Origin: Apoderus coryli
Lineage: Eukaryota > Arthropoda > Insecta > Coleoptera > Attelabidae
DNA: 64,000 bases
Assembly: GCA_911728435.2 (NCBI GenBank)
Contig: OU452198.1
Span: forward strand, 124,001 to 188,000
Direction of reading: 5' to 3'
The position numbers and the translations under genes are program-made. Below are positions 11,466-23,765 of this stretch, piece after piece. Under the pieces are notes generated by a model. That model ran no database searches. It worked only from the letters and a program-made list of their open reading frames with translations, and was not told the DNA's origin. Each line of letters starts with the position of its first letter. The stretch's first letter is position 1.

Positions 11466-12741
11466 ATTTTTATAAATTACCTACCAATAGTTTTATTTAT
11501 GTATAGGTAATTTAATCGACTGAAGTACGACACTAAAATATAAATGGTGGCCCTCGTATCTTTGATAGTTATTAATTTGTTCAACGCACAGGGATATTGC
11601 TGTTAAGAAGCATATACAAGTGAGAGAAGCAATATTGCGAAGTAGGTACTTAGGTAATTACAATTTAAAGAGACACACAGTAGCACCCTTTACTGGATTC
11701 AACAAGCATTTATTACACAAAGTAATATAAAATGAGCAGTACGATAATTATAAATAATATGGCATGGCTGCTATACTGTTATTACCAAAACGTTCCACTA
11801 GTGCTTAGATAGTTGTATAGCTAGATCTCTTATTATTTGTTGTTTTATTTTGTGTATTTTACCATGCTTTGCTTTGCTTTGGTGGTAGCGCAATTACAGC
11901 TGCTCTCGATGTTTTTGTATTTTACTATGGCAGATATAATTACCACAACTATGGGTTGGGTTGGGAAATTGTTTGCAGATTAGTTTTCCGCAATCGTATG
12001 TACTGCAATTATTTATTTTCACAATGCTATTGGCAGCTAATCGCAAGACTTTTTTTCTGGTAATGCGTTTATTTAGACTCTGTGTTAAATAGAATTAATC
12101 TTTTCATAGAATTAATCTTTTCACGCAAAAATGTGCAAATTTGTAATAAAAAAACTAAACCAAATGAGGTTTGACTTTGTTATAAATCGTAAATTAGTTT
12201 TAGTGTGTTTTAATTTTAGATCAACGTACTGAATTAATTAGTTTTCAATCCTTATAATTTCTGATCGTGCTGTCTTTGTCGTCGAAAATCTGCAAAAAAA
12301 TGACCGCTATCTTATGTGACTTAACTTAAAGCTGGACCGAAGGTGCAGCCGCAGGTCTGGAAAATTTGTTTTTTGCTGCATCCCAACGCGTACTTTTCAA
12401 GGGGATTTAATGCGGCCACACTATTTTATTAATTAATTTAATTACATCTGCAAAAGTTCATTTTGTGTGCGACGCAGATGGAGATATCAACTATTTCCCA
12501 TCCATCAGACTTAGATTATTGACACTGTCACTTTAGGTTATTATCACTTTTTCAGTAATATTACTTCAAATACACAATGACAACTTCTAAATTGACTACA
12601 ACTATATGGAATAACCATTTTATAACACTACAATATACAACAGGTTGATAGAAATTGATATTAAACATGAAAATAATGCCGAAAACTCTTAATTAATGTA
12701 AACAAAGAAAATAATCATAAACTACTTGACACAAGCAATTT
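11466..12741. other. No gene seen
   Basis: AT-rich spacer between two LTR copies. A short ORF at 11869-12063 has no recognisable features. Nothing supported. Confidence 0.55.
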
Positions 12742-14344
12742 TGTAGTAGTACTAATTAACCGGAGTTATATATAGATAGGATAATGAATGCAGAGAGTAT
12801 TACCCCGTCTAAACCCCAATAAGATAATTAATATAGCCACTAGGTTCGAATTTAATACATAATATTTAACGAGCGGTAATCTAGATGTTGCGTAATTCTC
12901 AAAGACTCAGAACCAAATTATGATAGTCAAAAGAATAATAACAGAATCAAATTATTAAATGAAAGAAACAAACAACTAATAGCTAATCAAACCTTTTTTA
13001 GATGACTCAGCAACTTTGGCGTCGTTCACATACTTCAACCTTGTTTAACACTGCTGTTTCAAGACTTATTCATTTTGTTTCCCCACGTAATAAAACTCAA
13101 TTTCTTTGTAGGGGGTAACTTTATGTTTATTTCAAATTAAGAATAAAAGAGAAGAGATAATTATTAAAAGAAAATCTAAATCTAAATTAAAACTAGACAA
13201 AATCAAGAAAAAGAAACAAACTAACACATAGAATAATCAACAATTGATTAATTGAACAAAACTCTTATTTAACTAATATTTAATCTTAATAAGGACTTAG
13301 CATAATGCAAATCGATGTAATTACGAATAATTTACATTGATTTCCACTTAAATGTCTTCAGTTACTTTTTATTAGCAAAAGAAAAAGATAATACGAAACT
13401 AAAATAAAAAAATTAAAGCAATTATACCAATAATTCAGCTTTAATAGACTTCTGAATAAAATCTCAAAAAAAAATAAGTAAAATAAAATAAAAGAATTTT
13501 TGTAATCAGAAAAATGAACTTAGAAAAATTATAAATCTTAAAACAGCTTATAAGAAAATATATTTAGAAGTGACTTACTTGGATCTCGAAAAAGAACTAA
13601 CTTTTTAATTGAAAAGAACTAACGAGGTACTTTCTTTCAGAGCGTTAATCTGATTACCTCCCCTATTATGCCTCAAAAGAAGGATGATAGCCAATGGGAA
13701 ATCGAAGACGCCAGTTTCAGAGCGCATCCCTTACGCAGCGCTAGAATAAAGCACTAATTATTGATTTTCTACTCTTTAGTCGTACTTCTATTCTCTGTTA
13801 TTCGATGTGGTTCAAGCGTATCTCCAGAGATGGCGATACGATTTTTAATTCTGTGAAATTATGAATAATATTTCTGTGATTCAATTCAATTGGTATAATT
13901 GTTTAAAGATACTTAATTTATACTAACTATGATTCGACGTGATGTAGATATTTCTCTTGTTGTAAATGCGAGTACATTTTGCCGTAATATAGCAACTATA
14001 TTAGTGACAAGATATAACTCATAAATAAAGCAAGAGCCTTTAACTCAGCTCAAAAAAAGACTGTAAAGTAATAAACATTCTTATCTTAAGAACAAAATAG
14101 TTTTAAAACATAGATAGGTTTTAGTCCCCCCATAATATTAGGGTACGTTCGTATTTATGTTTAGAAAAAAATAAGCATCCTGTCAACAATCTGTGGGAAT
14201 ATTTCGTGTTATTATGAATATATATTATAAAAAAAAGGACATGTTTGACATTGAAAATTCTCGGAAAGAAAACGAGCTGCCACCCATGCATTCTAGAATT
14301 GCGTAATCTGTAAGCTTGCTAGTGGCGGGTTCTATTTTGTTACA
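12742..14344. mobile_element. Solo LTR-like insertion, copy 2 (about 1.60 kb)
   Basis: Begins TGTAGTAGTACTAATTAACC and ends TTTTGTTACA. The flanking 4-mers are identical (ATTT at 12738-12741 and 14345-14348), an exact 4-bp target duplication. Compared with copies 1 and 3 it lacks about 200 bp, from the GCCCAAGACTC block to the ATCTGTA block. No coding sequence. It is an independent insertion, because it has its own duplication. Confidence 0.8.
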
Positions 14345-14427
14345 ATTTGTCTGTCGTTAGAAAAAACATCTTACCAAAACCAAATTATGACGTGAACTAG
14401 AAGTGTCAACTAAACTAAAATAAGTGA

Positions 14428-14582
14428 CACCAACGTTAGAAAAAAATGATAGAGAGATATGGTAGTCCTAAAAAATAACGTCCGCCGCTATTAACGGTAA
14501 CTTAACACCAACGATTTTCAAATAGAGAGATATGGTAGTTCTAAAAAATAACGTCACCTATGATGATAATCATATTATCGGC
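14428..14582. repeat. Two-copy 78-bp tandem duplication
   Basis: The segment beginning ACACCAACG is present at 14427 and again at 14505. The shared core AGAGAGATATGGTAGT is followed by CTAAAAAATAACGTC in both. The copies differ at several positions. Confidence 0.6.
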
Positions 14583-14998
14583 AGCCATTTTTAGGCTAGC
14601 AGATTTAAAATACCTATCTAATATATTTATAGTAGGTATTTAGTATAAAATTTTATAAGGTTATTGAAGTTGACAAGTTGATTTATTATTTAAATTAAGT
14701 ATTTATCAGATTATAACAACATTAATAATTAATAAGCAGCATGTACAGGCTGATGCAAAAAAAAAACATTTAACAAATTTTCCAGATTGCAATCAAATAA
14801 ATTTTAAATGTTTAGAAATTTTTAGCATACACTTTAAATTTATATACGGGGTGAGTCAAAAATGTATTTCTTTATTTTGTTATAGACAAAAAAGTAATAT
14901 TTTGAATAATTTTTGGATTTCTTTAAATTTCAATTTCAATTCAAGATTTTTTGAAAGTTAAACTATAAGCTCCTAGAGGTTATCTACGGGGTAATTAA
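14583..14998. other. No gene seen; mariner-like terminus
   Basis: AT-rich. TATACGGGGTGAGTCA at 14843-14858 resembles the left end of a mariner-related element, but no partner end or transposase was found. Confidence 0.4.
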
Positions 14999-15120
14999 AA
15001 ATTTTTTTTTTAAATTTTGTTTTTGATTTTTTTTTAAATTTTTTTTTTAAATTTTTTTTCGATTTTTTTTTTTAATTTTTTTTTTAAATTTTTTTAAAAA
15101 TTTTTTTTTATTTTTTTTAT
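14999..15120. repeat. Poly-T / TTTAAA low-complexity tract
   Basis: About 120 bp made almost entirely of T runs broken by AAA and single G bases. Confidence 0.9.
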
Positions 15121-15620
15121 AACCCTCAATGACTTTTTTCATAGATAAAACTACCACAAACCAACTGTGAAATCCCGCAAGGGATTTCTTGTTAAGTTAA
15201 TAAAGTGCGCTCTTACTAGAAAAGTAGAAAAATTTCTTCGACTATTATTGAACTCGCTACCAAAAGAAGTTTTTTATAAATGATACAACAACCCTCAACA
15301 TTTTAATGTTCACATCAATCCCTATTTATTTCGCTTTACTCCGAATGCCTTTGTTAATATCTCTTTGCGAATGTAACTGATATAAAAAATTAAAACCCTG
15401 TTTATAATTCCTATTTCAAACTGACCTATGTATTAATACCGAAATAGCAGACACAAAGAAATGCAAACTACAAAAATAACATTTGATTTCTCATTTTTAC
15501 GTTTTGTACAATCGACTAAAGCGAGTTGAGTTGTTTTTTTTTTTAATTTGAAGTGCAAAAATACATATTGTATAAGCACAGGTTGTTTAAAAAACAAAAA
15601 CTAAAAAAAAAGTATACCGG

Positions 15621-16084
15621 CGCTTAACTGGAACGTTTGTCGCATTCATGTACGTATAGAACACGGCTTCAAGTAAACGATTTTATTTATTTTTTAGCTC
15701 GGTATCCGTGAAAAATGACAAGGATACTCGAAAATGAAACAGTGCTTTGGCATAAAATATATTTTATTCTTTATTTCTATGGTTCGATGCCATAATGTGA
15801 TCACTGACGATAACTCAAAGTTTAAGAATAAAATAAATACTTTGGAGATTTAGTGGAAATATTAAAGAAAAGCTCATGTTAAGGTATTAAAATATGTCAG
15901 TCACCCCATGTGCGATATTTCTTAATCTTACACGAGTTGCACTTTCTAACTAAATATTTATTTACTTGTTCCTAACATATTACCTTAACTATAACAGAAG
16001 TATTTCCATAGTTGCTGAAGCTATGGAGGATAATGCACCGGTAATTCAGCAGCTCTTTGTGTTACTGAACGTTCCAGTTAAGCG
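15621..16084. mobile_element. Possible MITE bounded by a 17-bp perfect inverted repeat
   Basis: CGCTTAACTGGAACGTT at 15621-15637 is repeated as its exact reverse complement at 16068-16084. About 430 bp of non-coding AT-rich DNA lie between. No clear target duplication was seen, so the true ends may lie elsewhere. Confidence 0.4.
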
Positions 16085-16399
16085 TTTTATCCAATACTAA
16101 ACCTAGATTTTTTGTTTTTTGGGACTCGACGTGCGGGATGTTGTCTTTGATATTCCCTAGCAGCATTTGTACTGCTTCCAACACAAAATTCATAAATAAA
16201 AACAGCATATTTATTCTGCTGTTGAAAATTGAATTAGCATTTTAATTAGAAGAGAATTTTGTAATTTAAAATAATCGTTACAGCTTTTCGATATACGAAG
16301 CAAGTCGACTAAGGTGCAGTCCTAAATTCTTATATACGACTGTCCATTAAACTATACGGCTGTGGCACATCTCATCAAAAAATGATTAAAATTGAAGAC

Positions 16400-18218
16400 T
16401 GTAGTAGTACTAATTAACCGGAGTTATATATAGATAGGATAATGAATGCAGAGAGTATTATCCCGTCTAAACCCTAATAAGATAATTAGTATAGCCACTA
16501 GGTTCGAATTTAATACATAATATTTAACGAGCGTTAATCTAGATGCTACGTAATTCTCAAAGACTCAGAACTAAATTATGATAGTCAAAAGAATAATAAC
16601 AGAATCAAATTATTAAATGAAAGAAACAAACAACTAATAGTTAATCAAACCTTTTTTAGATGTCACAGCAACTTTGGCGTCGTTCACAACACTTCAACCT
16701 TGTTTAACACTACTGTTTCAAGACTTATTCATTTTGTGTCCCCACGTAATAAAACTCAATTTCTTTGTAGGGGGTAATTTTATGTTTATTTAAAATTAAG
16801 AATAAAAGAAAGAAATAATTATTAAAAGAAAATCTAAATCTAAATTAAAACTAGACAAAATCAAGAAAAAGAAACAAACTAAAACATAGAATAATCAACA
16901 ATTGATTAATTGAGCAAAACTCTTATTTAACTAATATTTAATCTTAATAAAGACTTAGCATAATGGAAATCGATGTAATTACGAATAATTTACATTGATT
17001 TCCACTTAAATGTCTTCAGTTATTTTGTATTAGCAAAAGAAAAAGATAATACGAAACTAAAATAAAAATTAAAGTAATTATACCAATAATTCAGCTTTGA
17101 TAGACTTCTGAATCAAATCTCAAAAAAATAAGTAAAATAAAATAAAAGAATTTTTGTAATCAGAAAAAATGCACCTAGAAAAATTATAAATCTTAAAACA
17201 GCTTATAAGAAAATATATTTAGAAGTGACTTACTTGGATCTCGAACAAGAACTGACTTTTTAATTGAAAAGAACTAACCAGGTACTTTCTTTCAGAACGT
17301 TAATCTGATTACCTCCCCTATTATGCCTCAAAAGAGGGATGATAGCCAATAGGAATTCGAAGACGCCAGTTTCAGAGCGCAGCCCTTGCGCAGCGTTAGA
17401 ATAAAGCACTAATTATTGATTTTCTACTCTTTAGTCGTACTTCTATTTTCTGTTATTCGATGTGGTTCAAGCGTATCTCCAGAGATGGCGATACGAGGTT
17501 TAATTCTGTGAAATTATGAATAATATTTCCACGATTCAATTCAATTGGTATAATTGCTTCAAGATACTTAATTTATACTAACTATGATTCGACGTGATGT
17601 AGATATTTCTCTTGTTGTAAATGCGAGTACATTTTGCCGTAATATAGCAATTATATTAGTGACAAGATATAACTCATAAATAAAGCAAGAGCCTTTAACT
17701 CAGTTCAAAAAAAGACTGCCCAAGACTCACCAATAACTATTGATATTATTATTATTATTGTTACCCCCTTGGGTAGAGTCAGACATTGGGAAGCAAAAAA
17801 AACCAAGTAATTAATATCAACATTCCATCGATCATAACGTATTCCTTAATTTAAACAATTTATAAACGTATCGACAATGTTTAGAGAAAGCAATGCTTGA
17901 GCAAATCGGCAACACTGTTACCCAATAAATATCTGTAGAGTACGTAATAAACATTCTTATCTTAAGAACAAAATATTTTAAAACATCGATAAGTTTTAGA
18001 CCCCCCATATATTAGGGTACGTTCGTATTTATGTTTACAAAAAATAGCATCCTGTCCACAATCTGTGGGAATATTTCGTCTTATTATGAATATATATGAT
18101 AGAAAAAAAAGGACATGTTTGACATTGAAAATTCTCGGAAAGAAAACGATCTGCCACCCATGCATTCTAGAATTGCGTAATCTGTAAGCTTGCCAGTGGC
18201 GGGTTCGATTTTGTTACA
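16400..18218. mobile_element. Solo LTR-like insertion, copy 3 (about 1.82 kb)
   Basis: Begins TGTAGTAGTACTAATTAACC and ends TTTTGTTACA, as in copy 2. It is closest to copy 2 over most of its length but retains the block missing there. It also carries a local insertion near 17730-17770 that includes an ATT microsatellite. The flanking 4-mers AGAC and AGAA differ by one base. No coding sequence. Confidence 0.75.
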
Positions 18219-19290
18219 AGAAAATGACGAAAAGTTCTGAACCAAATAAGTTTTGATGAAAATCCATAAATCATCATGTATAATAATACCTACGGAAGAA
18301 GAGAGCATGTCCCTTTTAGATGCTCTTTATACATAATGCCTACAATCCATTAAAGTATGTAATTTTCCTTATACAAAATGTCAAATACGAGAGTTACATT
18401 GTTCAACTGCTTATTACAGTCGAACGAACAATAACCTTGAATAGTATAGTTGAAAATTTCAAACATTTTTAAAAATAGCACACGAATGCCTAATGCATAT
18501 TATATGATCTTTATGCATGATGCATATCAAAGTACTTCTCGTTGAAAAACACACAGACGCACACAAAAGCCTTTTAATATGGAAAGCTTTTGACCTTAAT
18601 CTTTATCCCTTTCTCCCTTTCCCGTATCTATAGAGAGTTGCAACTCACGCAAAGTTTACCGCACTAGGATCAACTAGAGATAGACACTTAAGTACGGCTT
18701 CATGCAAAATTTATAATATTGTAAAGTATTTAAACGATTAAATTATCCAAATTCTATTAGAAAGTCCAAACTTTCGTAGCATATCTCTTTGGAAAGGTGA
18801 TCACTCTTGAAATATTCTAAACAAAAAAATATTTGGCATTCAATAATTTGAATGAATAACCTGAATGAAAATAATGCACCAGAAAAAGTTATTAAATCGG
18901 AAATACCTGCATAGAAAAAATCTATTTATTCGGGGCATTGAGAAGGCTGGCCCATGAGTGTAATGGCAAGTTTGTTGTGACATTAAGTTGAAATAACTTT
19001 GCTCTAAACAAAATTTAATGTTCATATACAGGGCTTTATCACATCAACAACAGCAGGTGGACTTGCTTTACTTATTTAGCGATAAAAGAAGCAAAAAACT
19101 GTCACTAATCAGCCTCAAGATCACCACCCAAATGGACAAGCAACGATGAATTCTTCCACAAACAGTCCCGCGGCATTTGCCACGAATACCACGCAACGTT
19201 CTTATTTAGTAGCCGTTACTGTCACCAACTGCCAGAGAGCCCAGGTGCAGAAGAGCTCTACCGCCAACCCGACCTAAATATCCCCGGCTG
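18219..19290. other. No gene seen
   Basis: No supported coding sequence. TATACAGGGC at 19025 resembles a mariner-type terminus without a partner. Confidence 0.5.
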
Positions 19291-19521
19291 TTAGTCATCT
19301 AGAGATGATCCCGAGCTGTCAAACGCCAAGGCCTCAGTCTTGCCGTTTATGGTAAGTAGATATGAATAAAATATACTGGCTTCGTCCACATCTCTTCTCT
19401 TGTTTAATACATTCTTCCATTGATTGGTCTCAATCATTTCCAAGAACAAGCGTTTTTTAGTATTTTTGTCCTGGACTGCATAAAAATTTTTCAAAATTTC
19501 GGTTGTGTCGATCTCCTGCAT
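19291..19521 (-). CDS. Unrecognised ORF fragment, 76 codons
   Basis: A minus-strand ORF of protein-like composition: FYAVQDKNTKKRLFLEMI, then a WKNVLNKRRDVDEASIFYSYLLTINGK segment. This charge pattern ending in 'YxYxLxxNGK' recalls a segment seen in many insect proteins of transposon origin, but I cannot name the family, and the resemblance is from memory. The ORF starts next to CTAACTAG, which could be a splice acceptor, though no pyrimidine tract precedes it. It could be an exon or a decayed element. Confidence 0.25.
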   Translation of the reverse strand: MQEIDTTEILKNFYAVQDKNTKKRLFLEMIETNQWKNVLNKRRDVDEASIFYSYLLTINGKTEALAFDSSGSSLDD

Positions 19522-21515
19522 ACCTAGTTAGATTTTTTTTTAAAAATCTACAAAAAACTGATAAAAAAATTTATCGCTCATCGTTAGTTGTATTCAAAAA
19601 TCTCATTTATCCTGCTGTACACAAAAAAGGTCCTATACTTTTCCTGCTGTATCTAACGCGAACACAATTTAAAGAGAAAACACTGAATACGTTACACGCC
19701 CGTTCTAAGTTAAGGAGATTGTGATTGCGCTTTTTCCAAATCAACATGGCAAATCATACTCAGTGAATATATTTTACCTAATTTCGTGTAAAATTGCTTA
19801 AACGAATCTGTTGTAATAATAGAATCGTACCTAATAGTATCGTAACAGCCAGCGTTGCTAATAATTATCCGTTTTTAGGTAGAAGCAAAAGCCATTTTAA
19901 ATGTCACGGAAATGGGGCGTATTCAACATTTGCATATTAGAATGATGTCAGTCACAAAGTATGTCGCGTCAGATGAATGAATATAAAGCTGTTCGAGAAG
20001 TTTGGAGAAGGATCATTATGGAAATAAGATGCCAGGATGCGGTCGCTATAGATGGTGAAACTTGTATAAGCGTTTTGATAAAATTCATTTTTTTCCTTCT
20101 ATAATAAGTAACGTAGAGAAAATGATGAGCTGAAAATGTGATACCATATAGGTATCTATTATAAAGATTTGAAACATATGCACACTATAGCATGTGGTTC
20201 ACAATAATTCATCAAAGCATAACAAAAAATAAAACATTTAAACGTTTAAAATGTACTATTCGCAGATCAATGAAATGAAAATCATGCTACTTATATACAA
20301 ATTCATAAAAGTTTCATTTACTTTCTATGTTTTACTGTATATAATATAACATAAATATACTACGAGTATATGTTATGTAACATCTCTTCTATCGAAGTAA
20401 AGGGCAAAAGACTTTCATGGCGTAACTTTTGGAAAATAAATAAATATATAAATCGATGGCAAATAGAGGTCATCTATCTTTAACCTCGCAAAATCTTATT
20501 TCATTTGATATTGGAAAAACGAAATAATAAACGAGTTTTTTATAAGACATAATCGAAGGATTCTTGAATAAAGACAAGTTTGAAGAAAAACTTGCACATT
20601 TGCCAATTCGATTTCGAACGTATGCAAAGTTTTTAAAAATAAAAATATTGTTTTCTTCCCAAATTTTGTAAAAAGGTAAAATCTAACTCTCGTATATCGC
20701 TGAATTTATAGAGAAAGAGAAGCGTAAATTATATTAGGAAAAAGTTCTTCCCATCTGTTGTCGTAGTACAATTAATTCTGTAGAGCCATAGTTTATTCCT
20801 CTATGAAAATCTACTATATATAGGCGTTTCTTCGTTTGGCTAAACCGTTTTCTACCATTTCCAGATGTAGCAACATTAACTCACAATAGACAAACAATTT
20901 AAATTATAGTAAAATCGAAATATCGCTAATAAATCAACTCGTTTCTGCACAAAACATGTTTCTGCTTTCTATTTATTTATGTGACCTTCACATTTCAGCC
21001 AGGCCAGGAAAGTTGTGTCTTGGTTCGTGAAGCAAATTTAAATATTGCTGAGTAAATATTGCATTTACCGCTTCTAAACTTCCAAAATCTAATTACAGTT
21101 ACTGGGTGCTGCTTAAGTTTCCTGGTTAAACACATACAAAACAGCAGCAGCAGCAAGCATACACTCTATCTATCATACTACCTTATAATATTTGATGTAA
21201 GACATTTGAATAAATTTGCATAAACTCCTTTGGCTTCTTAGCTAATACTATAACTCTTGCTCAGAAGCACCTATACACTGTATTCGGTAGTTTTGAAAAA
21301 AAAAAAACAACAATTTAGGCACTTTTAGAAGTTGTTTCTTTCTGTTTGTTTTCATATGGAATATCTAATAGGTTTAATTTCGAGCATTAATAATTAAAAA
21401 TCAGTGTTTTGCACACGAGTATTCTATAACGAAGAGAAATAGAGAAGATTTGCTAAATCCTACCGTATCTGTAGTGTTATAAACTGGGCATATTAAATAT
21501 GTAAATAAATAATCC
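19522..21515. other. No gene seen
   Basis: About 2 kb of AT-rich DNA with no recognisable gene, splice pattern or repeat unit. Confidence 0.55.
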
Positions 21516-21998
21516 CAGTAAACACATATACGTAAATGAAACGTGGATTCAACGTGTCAGTCCTTGATAATTGATCCTGCGTTAGAAAACTGACGGTTTA
21601 TTTTAAGTTTAATTTTGCACCGTTCAGTTTAAACGTTATAGACGCGTGTTTTTATTATCTAAATACAACTACGTGTATTTAGTATGTTTAAGTAACGTTG
21701 TATATGCATTATAAATAACCATAAACTAAAATCGTTTGTTTTATGTGTTTTTTAAACGCGTGTCAAACATTGTCAAAATTAAAAACGTTCTTTATGTAAT
21801 TTATAATAAACCCATATTTATAGCTAAAATAACGTTATAAATTGTTCATTAGAAGCGCATAATTTTTAGAGGCGACAATGAAAATGTTAAAATGACGTTT
21901 TTTAAGTATTTTATGATAATCCGAAAATTACAGTTAAAGTAATATTAAACTACATATTATGTAGTTTAATATCCCATGGAATTATTGTAATTTCGGAA
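21516..21998. mobile_element. Foldback element B (same terminus as element A)
   Basis: The left terminus CAGTAAACACATATACG (21516-21532) matches the reversed right end of element A at 7835-7851 except for one base. ACGTT and AACGTG motifs recur through 21530-21900, as in element A. A near-perfect palindrome is centred at about 21957: CCGAAAATTACA on the left and TGTAATTTCGG on the right, with the ATTAAACTACATA arms at the centre. The right terminus is not found, so the end is approximate. Confidence 0.55.
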
Positions 21999-22239
21999 GA
22001 GGCTGAATGAGCTTAAACAAAACGAACATTTTCGAGTCTGTAATATAATTTTTTTTTGCGATGAGAACATTTTTTGGCATAATTGAAATTTTGGTAGTAC
22101 TTGCTCCCCTCGATGCCGACGGGCTGTTAGTGTCACCTTCACAATTTAAATAGAAAACATAAGTAAACACTATACCTATCCACAAGTGTTGTTTAGTATC
22201 TTTACACATAATTTTGTTTTAGACTTTTCCTATAATTTG

Positions 22240-22990
22240 TAATTATTTAATTTCGTCGAGAGACAATTCCTCTCAGGCCGGACTCTCGTACGATACTCGC
22301 GTATGGGTTATTATCTTATATTATTATCAATTTGTATTTATACAATACATTATTCATTATTATTAACTTTCACAGTTTCTTTTGTAGTTCGCAATCTATT
22401 ATAAATTCAAGTATTTTTTTTTAAGATTTCGTTCTTGGCCTAATGCTTCTTCCATGTTCTCTGGTATGTCCAGTTCTCTTCGTTTTTGTTGCGTTTCTTG
22501 GGGTTCAGTAAGTAGGTGTTTTATTGATTGTGTTGTATTGCAGGTGTTGCATTCGGGTCTATCGGATTTGGTGATCATGAATTCATGGGTGATCTTTGTG
22601 TTACCTATTCTGAGCCTAGTTATAACGGTTTGTTGGTGTCTTTGTCTCAAGTGGTTTGGTTGACTTCTTGGATTCGGATAGCTTTGATTGCAATTCGTTT
22701 CACATATTTTGCCGTTTTTCGTATGTTTTTTGTTTGATAAAGGCCTTGACGCCTGTGGGAATGGTCTCTGGGGTGACTAAGGCGTTTTCATTCGTTATGG
22801 CATCTTTTGCGGCGTGGTCTACTATTTAATTTTCTAGTATGCCTACGTGAGACGGAATCCAAATAAATTCAATGTTCTTTCTTAGGTTGGTGCAGGACTT
22901 TTTCTTTGATTAGCATTGAGATTGGGTGTTTAGGATATAATTGTTAAATACTGTACTTGCTTGAAAATTGTTTTGTTTTGTGTGTAAGTG
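22240..22990 (-). pseudogene. LINE RNase H domain and C-terminal zinc region, decayed
   Basis: Reading the minus strand, 22980-22790 gives RNase H pieces, most clearly IEFIWIPSHVGI then VDHAAKDAI (the conserved IxWIPxHxGIxGNExADxxAK block). A stop falls where GNE should be. Next, 22650-22399 is open and encodes TRLRIGNTKITHEFMI, then ECNTCNT and IKHLLTE, the usual H/C-rich ending after RNase H in Jockey/R1 LINEs. 22240-22398 is probably 3' UTR. Frameshifts and stops show it is inactive. Confidence 0.82.
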
Positions 22991-23039
22991 ACATTCGGTG
23001 GGATCAATTATTTTGTAATATAAAAATGTCAAGATTATT

Positions 23040-23470
23040 TCATACAAGAGTCTACAAAAATTGCAACAGCACGCCTATCTATGAATAACAAGGGCGATGC
23101 GAACTTGCACTAGAGCAGCGATGGAAGCATTACTGTAACTAACTCCACTGCCGACCTTAGTCAAAAAAGAGGCAGCAATCAGCGCCCTGAGACTAACACA
23201 TGCGCTGGAATACAAATCTTGCGATCTAGGAAATCATATGAAAATGCTGACTCTGATACCGTTAGGTTCTGGGAAAAACCGAAGGGAGAAATCGAAATCG
23301 TCATTAAAGACCGGGCAGAGGCTATAACAGAGAACATATCCATATTATGATACTGCGGGATCAAAATAAATAGACGGCAAAAGAGGCATAGGGGTATACA
23401 GGCCAAACTATATATAGGCTCTCTGGAGTGCCCGGAGTATTCGGCATGCAGCTGTTGCAGTTGTTTAGTC
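23040..23470 (+). pseudogene. LINE RT C-terminus and RNase H start, decayed
   Basis: Plus-strand pieces read LTPLPTLVKKEAAISALRL (the thumb-like 'TPLxxxVxxEAAxxAxRL' block before RNase H in R1/LOA-type LINEs), and about 70 codons later DTAGSK then GIGVYRPN. The latter corresponds to the RNase H start, YTDGSKxxxxxGAGVY. Two stops interrupt it. It lies in the opposite orientation to the RNase H relic just upstream, so these are two different insertions. Confidence 0.6.
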
Positions 23471-23765
23471 GCTAGTCTCGCGTTAACACATCGCAGACAT
23501 AGCATGTGTTGCATCGTTTATCATCTCATCGCCCCGACAAAGACAAGGTCCCTGTGCAGTGTTAGCCTCTACCATCGGCGGAATCAACTCCTGGGTCTAC
23601 AACTCGAATGTACAGAGTATTTGGCATCTGTGATGGCACCGGTCCAAGTGGCGTTAGTCTCGGATACTAGGAACGTTATTCACCACTTCCCGGACAGCTC
23701 AAATGACTACTCAGCTACATGACCGGCGGGTTACACTGCCAATGACATCGTCTAGGATACTAGAA
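23471..23765. other. Unassigned stretch, possibly more of the same LINE relic
   Basis: More GC-rich than its surroundings, which fits decayed LINE coding DNA, but no motif could be assigned. Confidence 0.35.

Noticed and set aside
9481..14344. Copies 1 and 2 of the long repeat as the two LTRs of one element
   Set aside because: Each copy has its own flanking duplication, and a transposase relic resumes immediately after copy 1, so they are separate insertions.
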